In this document: positions 1 to 5,468 of the stretch, piece by piece
Layout: each line of letters begins with the position of its first letter
How positions within the stretch are numbered: position 1 is the stretch's first letter
NCBI GenBank assembly: GCA_020344865.1
Contig: CP070830.1
Location: forward strand, 1,061,610-1,068,875
Direction of reading: 5' to 3'
Length of the DNA stretch: 7,266 bases
Origin: Planctomycetota bacterium
GTDB lineage: Bacteria > Planctomycetota > Phycisphaerae > Sedimentisphaerales > Anaerobacaceae
The notes under the pieces: generated by a model
Databases searched by the model: none
The model's input: only the letters and a program-made list of their open reading frames with translations
Told to the model about the DNA's origin: nothing
Program-made: the position numbers and the translations under genes

Positions 1-488
1 ACACGACACAGGTTACAGACAATAATTATGATGATGTCCACCCACGGATATCAGGGACAAATGTCGTATGGGAGGGGAACGATGTGTACAGTTGGGAGAT
101 ATTCTTCTGGGACGGGAACACTACGGAGCGGTTAACATATAACGAACTCCCAGACTATGGCGCTGAGATTTGGGGGACTTATGTCGTTTGGCAGAGGCAT
201 GACGGTAATGACGATGAGATATTCTTCCATGATGTAAACAGTGGGCAGACGGCGCAATTTACGGACAACATCTACAATGACTACGAGCCGGAGATATCGG
301 GGCTTAGAGTTGTCTGGAAGGGGCACGACGGCAACGACTGGGAGATATATATGGCCGTTGTAGATTGTCTGTATACGTTGGAGGCGGATTTGAACAGGGA
401 CTGCAAGGTTGATTTTGAGGACTTTGCGTTATTCTGCGAGGGCTGGCTGGAATGCACTAAATTAGAGCAGGAGGATTGCTGGGAGTGA
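1..488 (+). CDS. C-terminal part of a secreted beta-propeller-like repeat protein with dockerin-like tail (5' truncated)
   Basis: The reading frame is open from the left edge (first whole codon at base 3) to the TGA at 486-488, so about 161 C-terminal residues are seen and the real start lies outside. A GTG at 84 is internal: the repeat it sits in begins earlier. Three consecutive units of about 36-42 residues are visible (codons 12-131, 132-257, 258-365). Each has the pattern L/F/V-T-x-N, D-Y/D, E/R-I-S/W-G, V-V-W, D-G-N-D, E-I-F/Y, as in TolB/PD40-like propeller blades. The last ~30 residues carry D-L-N-R-D-C-K-V-D-F-E-D-F-A, a dockerin-type calcium-loop pattern, then G-W-L-E-C. Such tails are common on extracellular planctomycete proteins and may serve surface attachment; that role is inferred. 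The ligand of the propeller is unknown. Confidence is high that this is coding and secreted, moderate for the fold. Confidence 0.85.
   Translation, partial: TTQVTDNNYDDVHPRISGTNVVWEGNDVYSWEIFFWDGNTTERLTYNELPDYGAEIWGTYVVWQRHDGNDDEIFFHDVNSGQTAQFTDNIYNDYEPEISGLRVVWKGHDGNDWEIYMAVVDCLYTLEADLNRDCKVDFEDFALFCEGWLECTKLEQEDCWE
12..365 (+). repeat. Three tandem propeller-type protein repeats
   Basis: Units at 12-131 (40 codons), 132-257 (42 codons) and 258-365 (36 codons) share V-V-W in the middle and the D-G-N-D ... E-I-F-F/E-I-Y-M block near the end. Unit 1 keeps N-D in place of D-G-N-D. Unit 2 has lost the usual D-N-x-Y start (Y-N-E-L-P instead). More blades probably lie upstream of the window, since a propeller needs at least four. 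Confidence 0.7.
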
Positions 489-981
489 TAATTGATAATT
501 GAGAATTAAGGAACAAGAAGAGAGAAGAGTAAAGAGAGACGAGAGAAGGGGGAACAAGACGGGGATTTTGAGGCGGAAAGGGGGGAAAATTGGGCTATGG
601 AGCGTGAACAAGAAAAAACATTGGAAAAATCTGCGGAATCTTCTTGACAGACGACGTCGGATAGCCTAAAAGAAGCATATATCTGGCGGTTTAAGGAGTA
701 ATTAACACCCGCCTAAAACTGACAGTTGGAGGAGCATCACAGTGCAGAGTTGCGGATAGAAGGGAACAGCAGAAAGGCCAAGGAGGGTTTTGCCGCCGGC
801 GAGAGAGGTGGTTTTGAAAGAATTAACTATTCGGAGGGAGGTAAGCAGGTGAAGGTGCGGGTGGTCTTATCCGAGTAACGGGCTTTTGAGCATATTGGGA
901 CAGAGAAGGAGTGGTGCCTATCGAGTATAAACCGGTTTGGTGAGGGAGCGAACGAGCGAGTAAGGAAATAAGCTAAATATT
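489..981. other. Long intergenic stretch without a recognisable gene
   Basis: No frame of useful length with a plausible start and ribosome site was found here. The left part is an AT-rich simple repeat (about 486-510) followed by a strongly purine-rich plus strand (about 505-600, mostly A and G). Further right are a possible promoter (644-672), the octamer GCCTAAAA twice (664-671 and 711-718), and a possible weak hairpin GGCGG/CCGCC (685-689 with 709-713). From about 720 to 980 I see mixed sequence with no tRNA-, rRNA- or known riboswitch-like fold. The region could be the leader of the 1057 gene, an unannotated small RNA or gene debris; none of these can be decided by eye. Confidence 0.5.
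644..672 (+). promoter_or_regulatory. Possible sigma70-type promoter
   Basis: A perfect TTGACA (644-649) is followed after a 17-base spacer by TAAAAG (667-672), which matches four of six bases of TATAAT. It would give a leader of nearly 400 bases for the gene at 1057, or drive an RNA inside the intergenic region. A TTGACA of this kind can occur by chance and planctomycete promoters are poorly defined, so this is only a candidate. Confidence 0.2.
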
Positions 982-1094
982 TGCTGCGGGCGGTCCGCGG
1001 CGGGCAGTTAGTGAATGGTGAATAGTGATTAGTGAATCGTTTGAAAGGAGAAAAAGATGAAGAAGTTAATGATGATTTGTATGGTGGTAGTGTT
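982..1094 (+). repeat. Direct repeat copy 1: leader, ribosome site and signal-peptide start
   Basis: These 113 bases recur at 2786-2898 with a single difference (A at 1081, G at 2885). The copy contains a GC-rich block with the palindrome CCGCGG, a quasi-tandem GTGAAT/GTGAATA/GTGATTA/GTGAATC stretch, the Shine-Dalgarno AAGGAG (1045-1050, six bases before the ATG) and the first codons of the gene at 1057. Identity stops inside the signal peptide; the bases just left of 982 also differ from the other copy. Confidence 0.95.
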
Positions 1095-2724
1095 GTACAT
1101 TGTGCCGGTTGTAAATGCGAACACTATTGAGTCGTCGTCGATGCATTTTCAGGGTGCATTGACCGACAATGGCGACGGGGCGCACAGCGGCGTTCTTAGG
1201 ATGCTCGATGAGGCTGCTGAAGGCATCGGTGATGGTGTAAGCGGATATGATATTTATGCCAAGGAGGGAGACGCAGCATGGTTTGGAGACGTTCAAAGCG
1301 ATCCGGTGTGGAGCAGTGTTACTATTGCGGACCATGATGCATGGTCTGATTGGAATCCTGATACACCGGACTGGTATCAGTACAGCCTGAGTTTTTATGC
1401 GGAAGATGGCCAGCAGAAATGGGCCGTTCGCAATCACCCCGGAGCAACAGAGGACCATCCGTGGTATGATACAGATTTTTGGGGAACTGAAAAGCCAGCA
1501 ATGGGAGTACCCATGTCAGGTTTGATGAGTTGGTGCTTGTTGTATGCAACAGAGACTGGTACGGGCGCATACTTGCCTGGTACCGGGATTCCTGAGATAG
1601 CTGGTGGAGCAGCAGAGCACGGTGGCGGTCCCGGCGCGTGGGACATGGACTGGTCGTGGGGCAGTGAAGCGGTTCCTCTGGAATTGCCGGGATTTCTTGT
1701 AGAAATAGAAGGCATGGGTGGCGGGGAGTTTAAGGTCACGCTGACGCCAGCGCTGCCGAGCGAAGTGTGGGTTGACGACGATTTCGACAGTTCGACTCAG
1801 GGGTGGGGAATTACACACTTTGACAATATTCAGGATGCTTTGGATTCTGTGGGTGACGGTGACACTATTATTGTGAAGCCGGGTGAATATTCTGGGGTGA
1901 CTGTTACAAAAGCGGTTGAGATTCGCGGCGAAGGCGGCGTCGTGATAAATGACGGTCCTGCTTATTCGCGTTTTATAACCGGTTTTTATTTTCGCGATGG
2001 TGCGGGCAACGGGACTACAATCAGCCACTTATCATTTGAAACAGTTGATTTAGCTATCTACAGCAGGGATACGGATGATGTAACTATTGAGTACTGCACT
2101 ATGTCCAGCCCTGTTCAAGGCATAACCAATTGGAACGGTGATGGGTGGAATATCAATCATAACGTGATAAGTGGATTGCGAACGTCGAACGGCGGTGGTC
2201 TTGGAATTTTTATCGGCACACGTGATGAGGAGGGACGAACAGCAAACAACAACCTTATATCTCACAACAAGGTTACAGGTGAGGTCGTAGTACCTCAGGA
2301 AGAGATTGACGCGTACGACGATTTGCCGCCATATCCGGAGGCAGGCTACAGTGTGGCGGGCATCTGTTTGATGAGTGATCGTCGTTCCGGGCGCCCCGCT
2401 GGGCCAATTACTGAAAACCGGATCCTAAAGAACAAGGTTGCTATATCCAGTAACAATCCTCGTAACCACCCGGCAGAAGGCATTGCGCTTTCGGACCTTG
2501 GATTGGATGAAGACCCGCCAGTGCCTGACATCGCAGACAACAAGGTTGCTTTCAATGACGTCCGCGGCGTGACAGGTGAATCAAGCGTTCCTATCGCTCT
2601 GAGCCCTGCGGAGGTCGCAGAAAACAACGAGATAGAGCGGAATCTTGGCTACGATATACCGAATTACGGGGAAGGTTTTGAGGTATATCCTTCTCTGTTG
2701 GCCCCGTTTGGCCCGCCAGAGTAG
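1057..2724 (+). CDS. Secreted protein with unknown N-terminal domain and right-handed beta-helix domain
   Basis: This 555-residue protein starts at an ATG with AAGGAG six bases upstream. Residues 1-22 form a signal peptide (M-K-K-L, a hydrophobic core, V-N-A before the likely cut). Residues 23 to about 235 form a Trp-, Asp- and Gly-rich domain I cannot assign; it includes N-H-P-G-A and H-G-G-G-P-G-A-W. At residue 237 a new domain opens with V-W-V-D-D-D-F-D, then F-D-N-I-Q-D-A-L-D-S-V-G-D-G-D-T-I and V-K-P-G-E-Y. This is the classic entry into a pectate-lyase-like parallel beta-helix, and it is followed by N-rich, N-x-I/V-rich coils (residues about 255-530). Family members include polysaccharide lyases, glycoside hydrolases and NosD-like or surface proteins, so substrate and even enzyme activity cannot be read from the sequence. 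It ends without a dockerin tail, membrane anchor or PEP-CTERM-like motif. It shares leader and signal-peptide start with the next gene, so the two may be expressed alike. Confidence 0.88.
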   Translation: MKKLMMICMVVVLYIVPVVNANTIESSSMHFQGALTDNGDGAHSGVLRMLDEAAEGIGDGVSGYDIYAKEGDAAWFGDVQSDPVWSSVTIADHDAWSDWNPDTPDWYQYSLSFYAEDGQQKWAVRNHPGATEDHPWYDTDFWGTEKPAMGVPMSGLMSWCLLYATETGTGAYLPGTGIPEIAGGAAEHGGGPGAWDMDWSWGSEAVPLELPGFLVEIEGMGGGEFKVTLTPALPSEVWVDDDFDSSTQGWGITHFDNIQDALDSVGDGDTIIVKPGEYSGVTVTKAVEIRGEGGVVINDGPAYSRFITGFYFRDGAGNGTTISHLSFETVDLAIYSRDTDDVTIEYCTMSSPVQGITNWNGDGWNINHNVISGLRTSNGGGLGIFIGTRDEEGRTANNNLISHNKVTGEVVVPQEEIDAYDDLPPYPEAGYSVAGICLMSDRRSGRPAGPITENRILKNKVAISSNNPRNHPAEGIALSDLGLDEDPPVPDIADNKVAFNDVRGVTGESSVPIALSPAEVAENNEIERNLGYDIPNYGEGFEVYPSLLAPFGPPE

Positions 2725-2785
2725 TTAAGGTAAATAATTGTAAGGGCGTGGGCGTTTTTTGCCTTCGCCATTCGAGGAGTTTTAC
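2725..2785. other. Short spacer between secreted genes
   Basis: These 61 bases separate the stop of the beta-helix gene from the second copy of the repeat. A run of six T (about 2755-2760) follows GGGCGTGGGCG, but no stable hairpin precedes it, so I do not call a terminator. Confidence 0.4.
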
Positions 2786-2898
2786 TGCTGCGGGCGGTCC
2801 GCGGCGGGCAGTTAGTGAATGGTGAATAGTGATTAGTGAATCGTTTGAAAGGAGAAAAAGATGAAGAAGTTAATGATGATTTGTGTGGTGGTAGTGTT
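2786..2898 (+). repeat. Direct repeat copy 2: leader, ribosome site and signal-peptide start
   Basis: Second copy of the 113-base repeat at 982-1094, offset 1804 bases, with one mismatch (G at 2885). It carries the Shine-Dalgarno AAGGAG at 2849-2854 and the ATG at 2861. The shared coding part gives M-K-K-L-M-M-I-C, then V instead of M, then V-V-V. Because non-coding and coding bases are equally identical, protein-level selection alone cannot explain it; recent duplication or gene conversion is more likely. Confidence 0.95.
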
Positions 2899-3598
2899 TG
2901 CAAGCTTTGCACAATTGGGCATGGCACAGATAGGGACAGACCCTGGCGACGATGACGTAAATACTATCAGGGACGGTGAGGTACTTTATTTGCCGGGACG
3001 TTACTTAGAGGGAGAAGTTGTTCCAAAAGGGTATGACGACTACGGATATAACTACATGTCACATCTGTTTAGCGGGTCATATTTTAACTCCTATGCTAAC
3101 GGCGCAGGTTTTCCTCCATATGACGGAGATGATGAATCATATCTGGCTGAGAATCCGACCGCTGAGAGCCACTGGGCATGGCCTTATCGGCAAACCAATC
3201 TTACAATGAAGTGGAACGACGCGTGGCTTGCCAATACAGACAGAGACCTTGACGGCGAATTAGACCGTCATTGGGGTTTCGATTCCTATCTTGGGTCAGG
3301 AGCCTGGTTGACAAATGTTATGTCGGGGTCGTATGAGCTGGAGGTCAACGGGGAGATTACAGAAATTCACTGGAACAGTTTCACGAAAATCATAGCGGTT
3401 CCTGCGGATGCCGTTTTGGAAGACGGGATATGGTTCACGGCCAACTATGAGGAGATAGGCTATGTAATTTGGGGACAGTTTGCGATTACACAGGATGTTT
3501 ATAACGACCCCGGAGAAGCCGTCCACGGTAAGCAGTATCTTAGTCCGACATACCCAGGGCTGGGTAATCTGACGTCGGAAGTGATGGGCAGTGAGTAG
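2861..3598 (+). CDS. Secreted protein of unknown function
   Basis: This 245-residue protein starts at an ATG with a strong AAGGAG six bases upstream. Residues 1-22 are a signal peptide ending M-A before Q-I-G. The mature part is acidic and rich in Trp, Tyr, Gly and Asp. Notable blocks are W-N-D-A-W (about residues 113-117), D-R-D-L-D-G-E-L-D-R-H-W-G-F-D-S-Y (about 122-138; D-x-D-x-D-G-x-x-D resembles a calcium-binding loop), G-S-G-A-W-L-T-N, I-A-V-P-A-D-A and W-G-Q-F-A-I-T-Q-D-V-Y-N-D-P. From memory these blocks resemble a family of uncharacterised exported proteins in environmental bacteria; I know no function for it. There is no membrane helix after the signal peptide and no dockerin tail. 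The ribosome site and signal-peptide start are shared with the upstream beta-helix gene. Transcription probably ends at the hairpin 56 bases downstream. Confidence 0.85.
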   Translation: MKKLMMICVVVVFASFAQLGMAQIGTDPGDDDVNTIRDGEVLYLPGRYLEGEVVPKGYDDYGYNYMSHLFSGSYFNSYANGAGFPPYDGDDESYLAENPTAESHWAWPYRQTNLTMKWNDAWLANTDRDLDGELDRHWGFDSYLGSGAWLTNVMSGSYELEVNGEITEIHWNSFTKIIAVPADAVLEDGIWFTANYEEIGYVIWGQFAITQDVYNDPGEAVHGKQYLSPTYPGLGNLTSEVMGSE

Positions 3599-3653
3599 GC
3601 GTATTTTGATTTAGGAATCTCCTCCTTTGTGGCGAGATTGCCACAGAAGAAAC

Positions 3654-3693
3654 TGGGACGTCGGGAGTAATTAGCGGCGTCCCATTTTATTTT
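3654..3693 (+). terminator. Intrinsic terminator after the secreted genes
   Basis: TGGGACGTCG (3654-3663) pairs with CGGCGTCCCA (3675-3684), ten pairs with one G-T wobble, around an 11-base loop. TTTTATTTT follows at 3685-3693. This is a good Rho-independent terminator for the plus-strand gene ending at 3598. A smaller hairpin just before it (TGTGGC 3628-3633 with GCCACA 3640-3645) has no T-run and may add to the structure. Confidence 0.7.
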
Positions 3694-3859
3694 CAGTTCA
3701 CCTATCGCTATTGGTACGGCTTCGACGGTGAAGCAGTCTATGTACTCGATTGGTTTTGGCTGATGGATGGGGCGAGAATCTAGTTTGAGTGTCGGACGGG
3801 AAAATTAAGAATTATGAATTGAGAAGCATTTCGATTGATAAATGATAATTGAGGTGGAG
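3694..3859. other. Convergent intergenic region, AT-rich repeat debris
   Basis: This stretch lies between the terminator and the palindromic elements. Its right half (about 3801-3854) is made of AATTAAGAATTATGAATTGAG-like words and ATTGATAAATGATAATTGAG, the same simple-repeat type as at 486-510. The left half lies in a short frame without a start codon (3610-3783) and shows no clear gene. Confidence 0.45.
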
Positions 3860-3895
3860 ATTGCCACGTCGCGTGCTTCGCACGCTCCTCGCAAT
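3860..3895. repeat. Palindromic intergenic element 1
   Basis: ATTGC (3860-3864) pairs with GCAAT (3891-3895), and GCGTGC (3871-3876) pairs with GCACGC (3880-3885) around a three-base loop, with unpaired bases between the two stems. A very similar word, GATTGCCACG...CTCGCAATGAC, is dispersed between genes in many environmental bacterial genomes; this is from general knowledge, not a search. Confidence 0.7.
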
Positions 3896-3907
3896 GACGT
3901 GTTATGG

Positions 3908-3927
3908 ATTCCCGCATTCGCGGGAAT
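3908..3927. repeat. Palindromic intergenic element 2
   Basis: ATTCCCGC (3908-3915) and GCGGGAAT (3920-3927) form a perfect eight-pair stem with a four-base loop. It is flanked by TATGG on the left and GAC on the right. This ATTCCCGC...GCGGGAAT type is a widespread dispersed intergenic repeat, similar in core to the dRS3 repeats of Neisseria. Confidence 0.75.
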
Positions 3928-3939
3928 GACAGAGTATGG

Positions 3940-3974
3940 ATTCCTGTTTTCTTGGGGGTAAATCCCGCAGGAAT
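3940..3974. repeat. Palindromic intergenic element 3 (diverged relative of element 2)
   Basis: ATTCCTG (3940-3946) pairs with CAGGAAT (3968-3974), seven pairs. A GGGG...TCCC pairing within the interior is possible. The flanks TATGG and GAC repeat those of element 2, so it looks like a diverged or extended copy of the same repeat. It may also act as a transcript end for the minus-strand operon, but no T-run follows on that strand. Confidence 0.65.
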
Positions 3975-4026
3975 GACAAAGGACATCATCTCAGGGGTCG
4001 GCCCTCGTTAGAGCGGCTTTGCCATC

Positions 4027-4782
4027 TCACGGGGCAGGGGGGTTGAGGACGGCGATTAGTATTTGTGACTGTTTGTAGATGGGAGTGTCCGGGTCGACCC
4101 AGTGTCCGCCTAGGCCAGCACCCCAGGAGTAGACGGGCCATTCGGTCCGGGCTTGTGAGGTCTGGTCGGAGGAGAGCTGGTTCTGGAGGAAGTCGGCGAC
4201 GGCGTTTGCTCGGCGAGCGGAGACGAGCCACTGGCGCTGCTGCGTTGGCTCGTCGGCGGCGAGGCCGAGTACGTAGAGCTTTAGGCCTTCGGGGTCGGGT
4301 CGCTGCTGGAGGTCGGAGGCGAATTCTGTTAGGAAGTTCTTGGCGGACTGGTCAAGGTTTGCCTGGCCGGGCGGGAAGCGGATGGGGGTTACGGCAAAGT
4401 TGGTTTTCCTGGCGACGATTTGGGAGGGCATGGCGGTGGTTGAGCGGTCAACCTGGTGGAAGAGGCGGCGGAGCTGCTCGGTTTTGGCGTCTATAGTCCT
4501 TCTTTCGGTGAGGGTATCGGGTTTGGTTATGAAATATTTGATTTTGATGTGGCCGAAGTCGAGCGTGGGCTTTTTGCCGGTGAAGATGCCGAGGCCGAGG
4601 CGGCGGATTGAGACGAGGAAGGACTCTCGGCCGGCGTAGAAGAGGCCCTCGTCGGGGACTTCGGCGAGGCTGAGGAGCATTACGAAGAAGGTCAGCAGGA
4701 GGGTGACCATATCGGAGAAGGTGACGATATAGCCGGGAACCTTGGGGGCCCCTTCCGCAACTGGCTGTCGCTTAGGTCTCAA
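4027..4782 (-). CDS. Second MotB-like flagellar stator protein (OmpA-like domain)
   Basis: This 251-residue protein reads from a TTG start. The start is supported by GGAG nine bases upstream (4792-4795) and by a four-base TTGA overlap with the stop of the preceding motB, which suggests coupled translation. After a basic, cytoplasmic N-terminus comes V-P-G-Y-I-V-T-F-S-D-M-V-T-L-L-L-T-F-F-V, the MotB membrane helix (about 18-38) with the ion-carrying Asp at D24. A longer linker (40-130) leads to an OmpA-like wall-binding domain (about 131-246). Visible there are the helix L-V-S-A-R-R-A-N-A-V (186-195) and the closing strand S-Q-I-L-I-A-V-L, with Ser-Gln where family members usually have N-R-R. 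It differs strongly from the MotB encoded just upstream outside the membrane helix. It is probably the second B subunit of the stator, or of a stator sharing the same MotA. A MotD-like accessory role is an alternative. Confidence 0.87.
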   Translation of the reverse strand: MRPKRQPVAEGAPKVPGYIVTFSDMVTLLLTFFVMLLSLAEVPDEGLFYAGRESFLVSIRRLGLGIFTGKKPTLDFGHIKIKYFITKPDTLTERRTIDAKTEQLRRLFHQVDRSTTAMPSQIVARKTNFAVTPIRFPPGQANLDQSAKNFLTEFASDLQQRPDPEGLKLYVLGLAADEPTQQRQWLVSARRANAVADFLQNQLSSDQTSQARTEWPVYSWGAGLGGHWVDPDTPIYKQSQILIAVLNPPAP

Positions 4783-5468
4783 TTGTAAATACTCCGTTCG
4801 AGCAGGACGATTTCGATTTTTCGCTCGGGTTCGGTTTCTTCGGCTTCGAGGTCATCCGGGGCGAGGGTGGTCGCGGCGGAGATGCTGAACTGGTCTCTGT
4901 CGAGGTCATGCTTTGTGACGAAGTAGTCCAATACAGCCCATGCGCGGGGCAGGCCGAAGTTGTCGCTATCCTGACGGTCTTCGGGGCCATTTTCACTGAT
5001 GACTATGCGTGCGGGCAGCTCTTTTAAGAAGGAGGCCATGCTGTTGAGGGTTCGACGTCCGACGAATGAGATGGCGGTGCCTTTGCCCCAGAAGACGTTT
5101 TCGGAGGGGATTACGAATACTCTTCGGCTGTGGAAGTCGGGTGGTTCGGTCTCCTGCATTAGATTTTCCTTCCAGCCGTTGGTGTAAGTGGGCTTTTCGC
5201 TTCCTGCATCGATGTCGGGTGTCGGGATGACCTGGCTGGGCGGCTCAAGGAGGGCGTCTCTATCTTTGTCGGTCGGGGCGCTGACGCCTGGGAGGGCCTT
5301 GCAGAAGATTATTCTTAATTTGGTGAAAATATGTTTTTCGAAGCAGGAGAAACTAAGGAGCAGGACGAAGAAGGTCAGCAGGAGGGTCATGCAGTCACTG
5401 AAGGTGACCATCCACTCGGGTGCGCCGGGCGCCTCGTCGGATTCGGTTTGTTTTCTTCTGCGGAACAT
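4779..5468 (-). CDS. motB: Flagellar motor stator protein MotB
   Basis: This 229-residue protein has an ATG that shares one base with the stop of motA (TAATG), so it is likely translated by coupling; only a weak AAGG precedes it. A basic N-terminus leads into A-P-E-W-M-V-T-F-S-D-C-M-T-L-L-L-T-F-F-V. This is the MotB signature, with the ion-binding Asp at D25 in the single membrane helix (about 20-41). A linker (45-115) is followed by an OmpA-like peptidoglycan-binding domain (about 117-223). L-P-R-A-W-A-V-L-D-Y-F (173-183) stands for the usual L-S-x-x-R-A helix and P-E-R-K-I-E-I-V for the N-R-R-V-E-I strand. The domain is somewhat degenerate: the usual G-H-T-D turn is replaced by E-N-G-P-E-D-R-Q-D-S-D-N. 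The protein anchors MotA to the cell wall and forms the ion channel with it. Its length is somewhat below that of proteobacterial MotB, about 300 residues. Confidence 0.9.
   Translation of the reverse strand: MFRRRKQTESDEAPGAPEWMVTFSDCMTLLLTFFVLLLSFSCFEKHIFTKLRIIFCKALPGVSAPTDKDRDALLEPPSQVIPTPDIDAGSEKPTYTNGWKENLMQETEPPDFHSRRVFVIPSENVFWGKGTAISFVGRRTLNSMASFLKELPARIVISENGPEDRQDSDNFGLPRAWAVLDYFVTKHDLDRDQFSISAATTLAPDDLEAEETEPERKIEIVLLERSIYN
4783..4795 (-). promoter_or_regulatory. Ribosome binding site deciding the TTG start of the second MotB
   Basis: On the minus strand GGAG (4792-4795) stands nine bases before TTG at 4780-4782. No ATG or GTG exists between this point and the membrane helix in a better position, so the TTG start is preferred. 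Confidence 0.65.

Noticed and set aside
84..86. GTG as start of the first gene
   Set aside because: The frame stays open to the left edge and the first propeller repeat begins at 12, so this codon is internal.
1516..2028. Minus-strand 170-codon frame inside the beta-helix gene
   Set aside because: It is a shadow of a real gene with signal peptide, ribosome site and recognised domain on the plus strand; its product has no plausible features.
2786..2810. GC-rich block as terminator of the beta-helix gene
   Set aside because: The CCGCGG palindrome has no good stem with a following T-run, and the same block precedes the upstream gene, so it belongs to the leader repeat.
3860..3974. CRISPR array
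   Set aside because: The three elements are palindromes of two types with unequal lengths and no uniform spacers.
3780..3989. Minus-strand 69-codon frame across the palindromic elements
   Set aside because: Its product (with S-F-P-R-M-R-E-S and H-C-E-E-R) is the well-known false translation of dispersed palindromic repeats, not a gene.
4065..4496. Plus-strand Arg/Gly-rich frame opposite the second motB
   Set aside because: Its composition is an artefact of reading the complement of a GC-rich gene. The minus-strand MotB is convincing.
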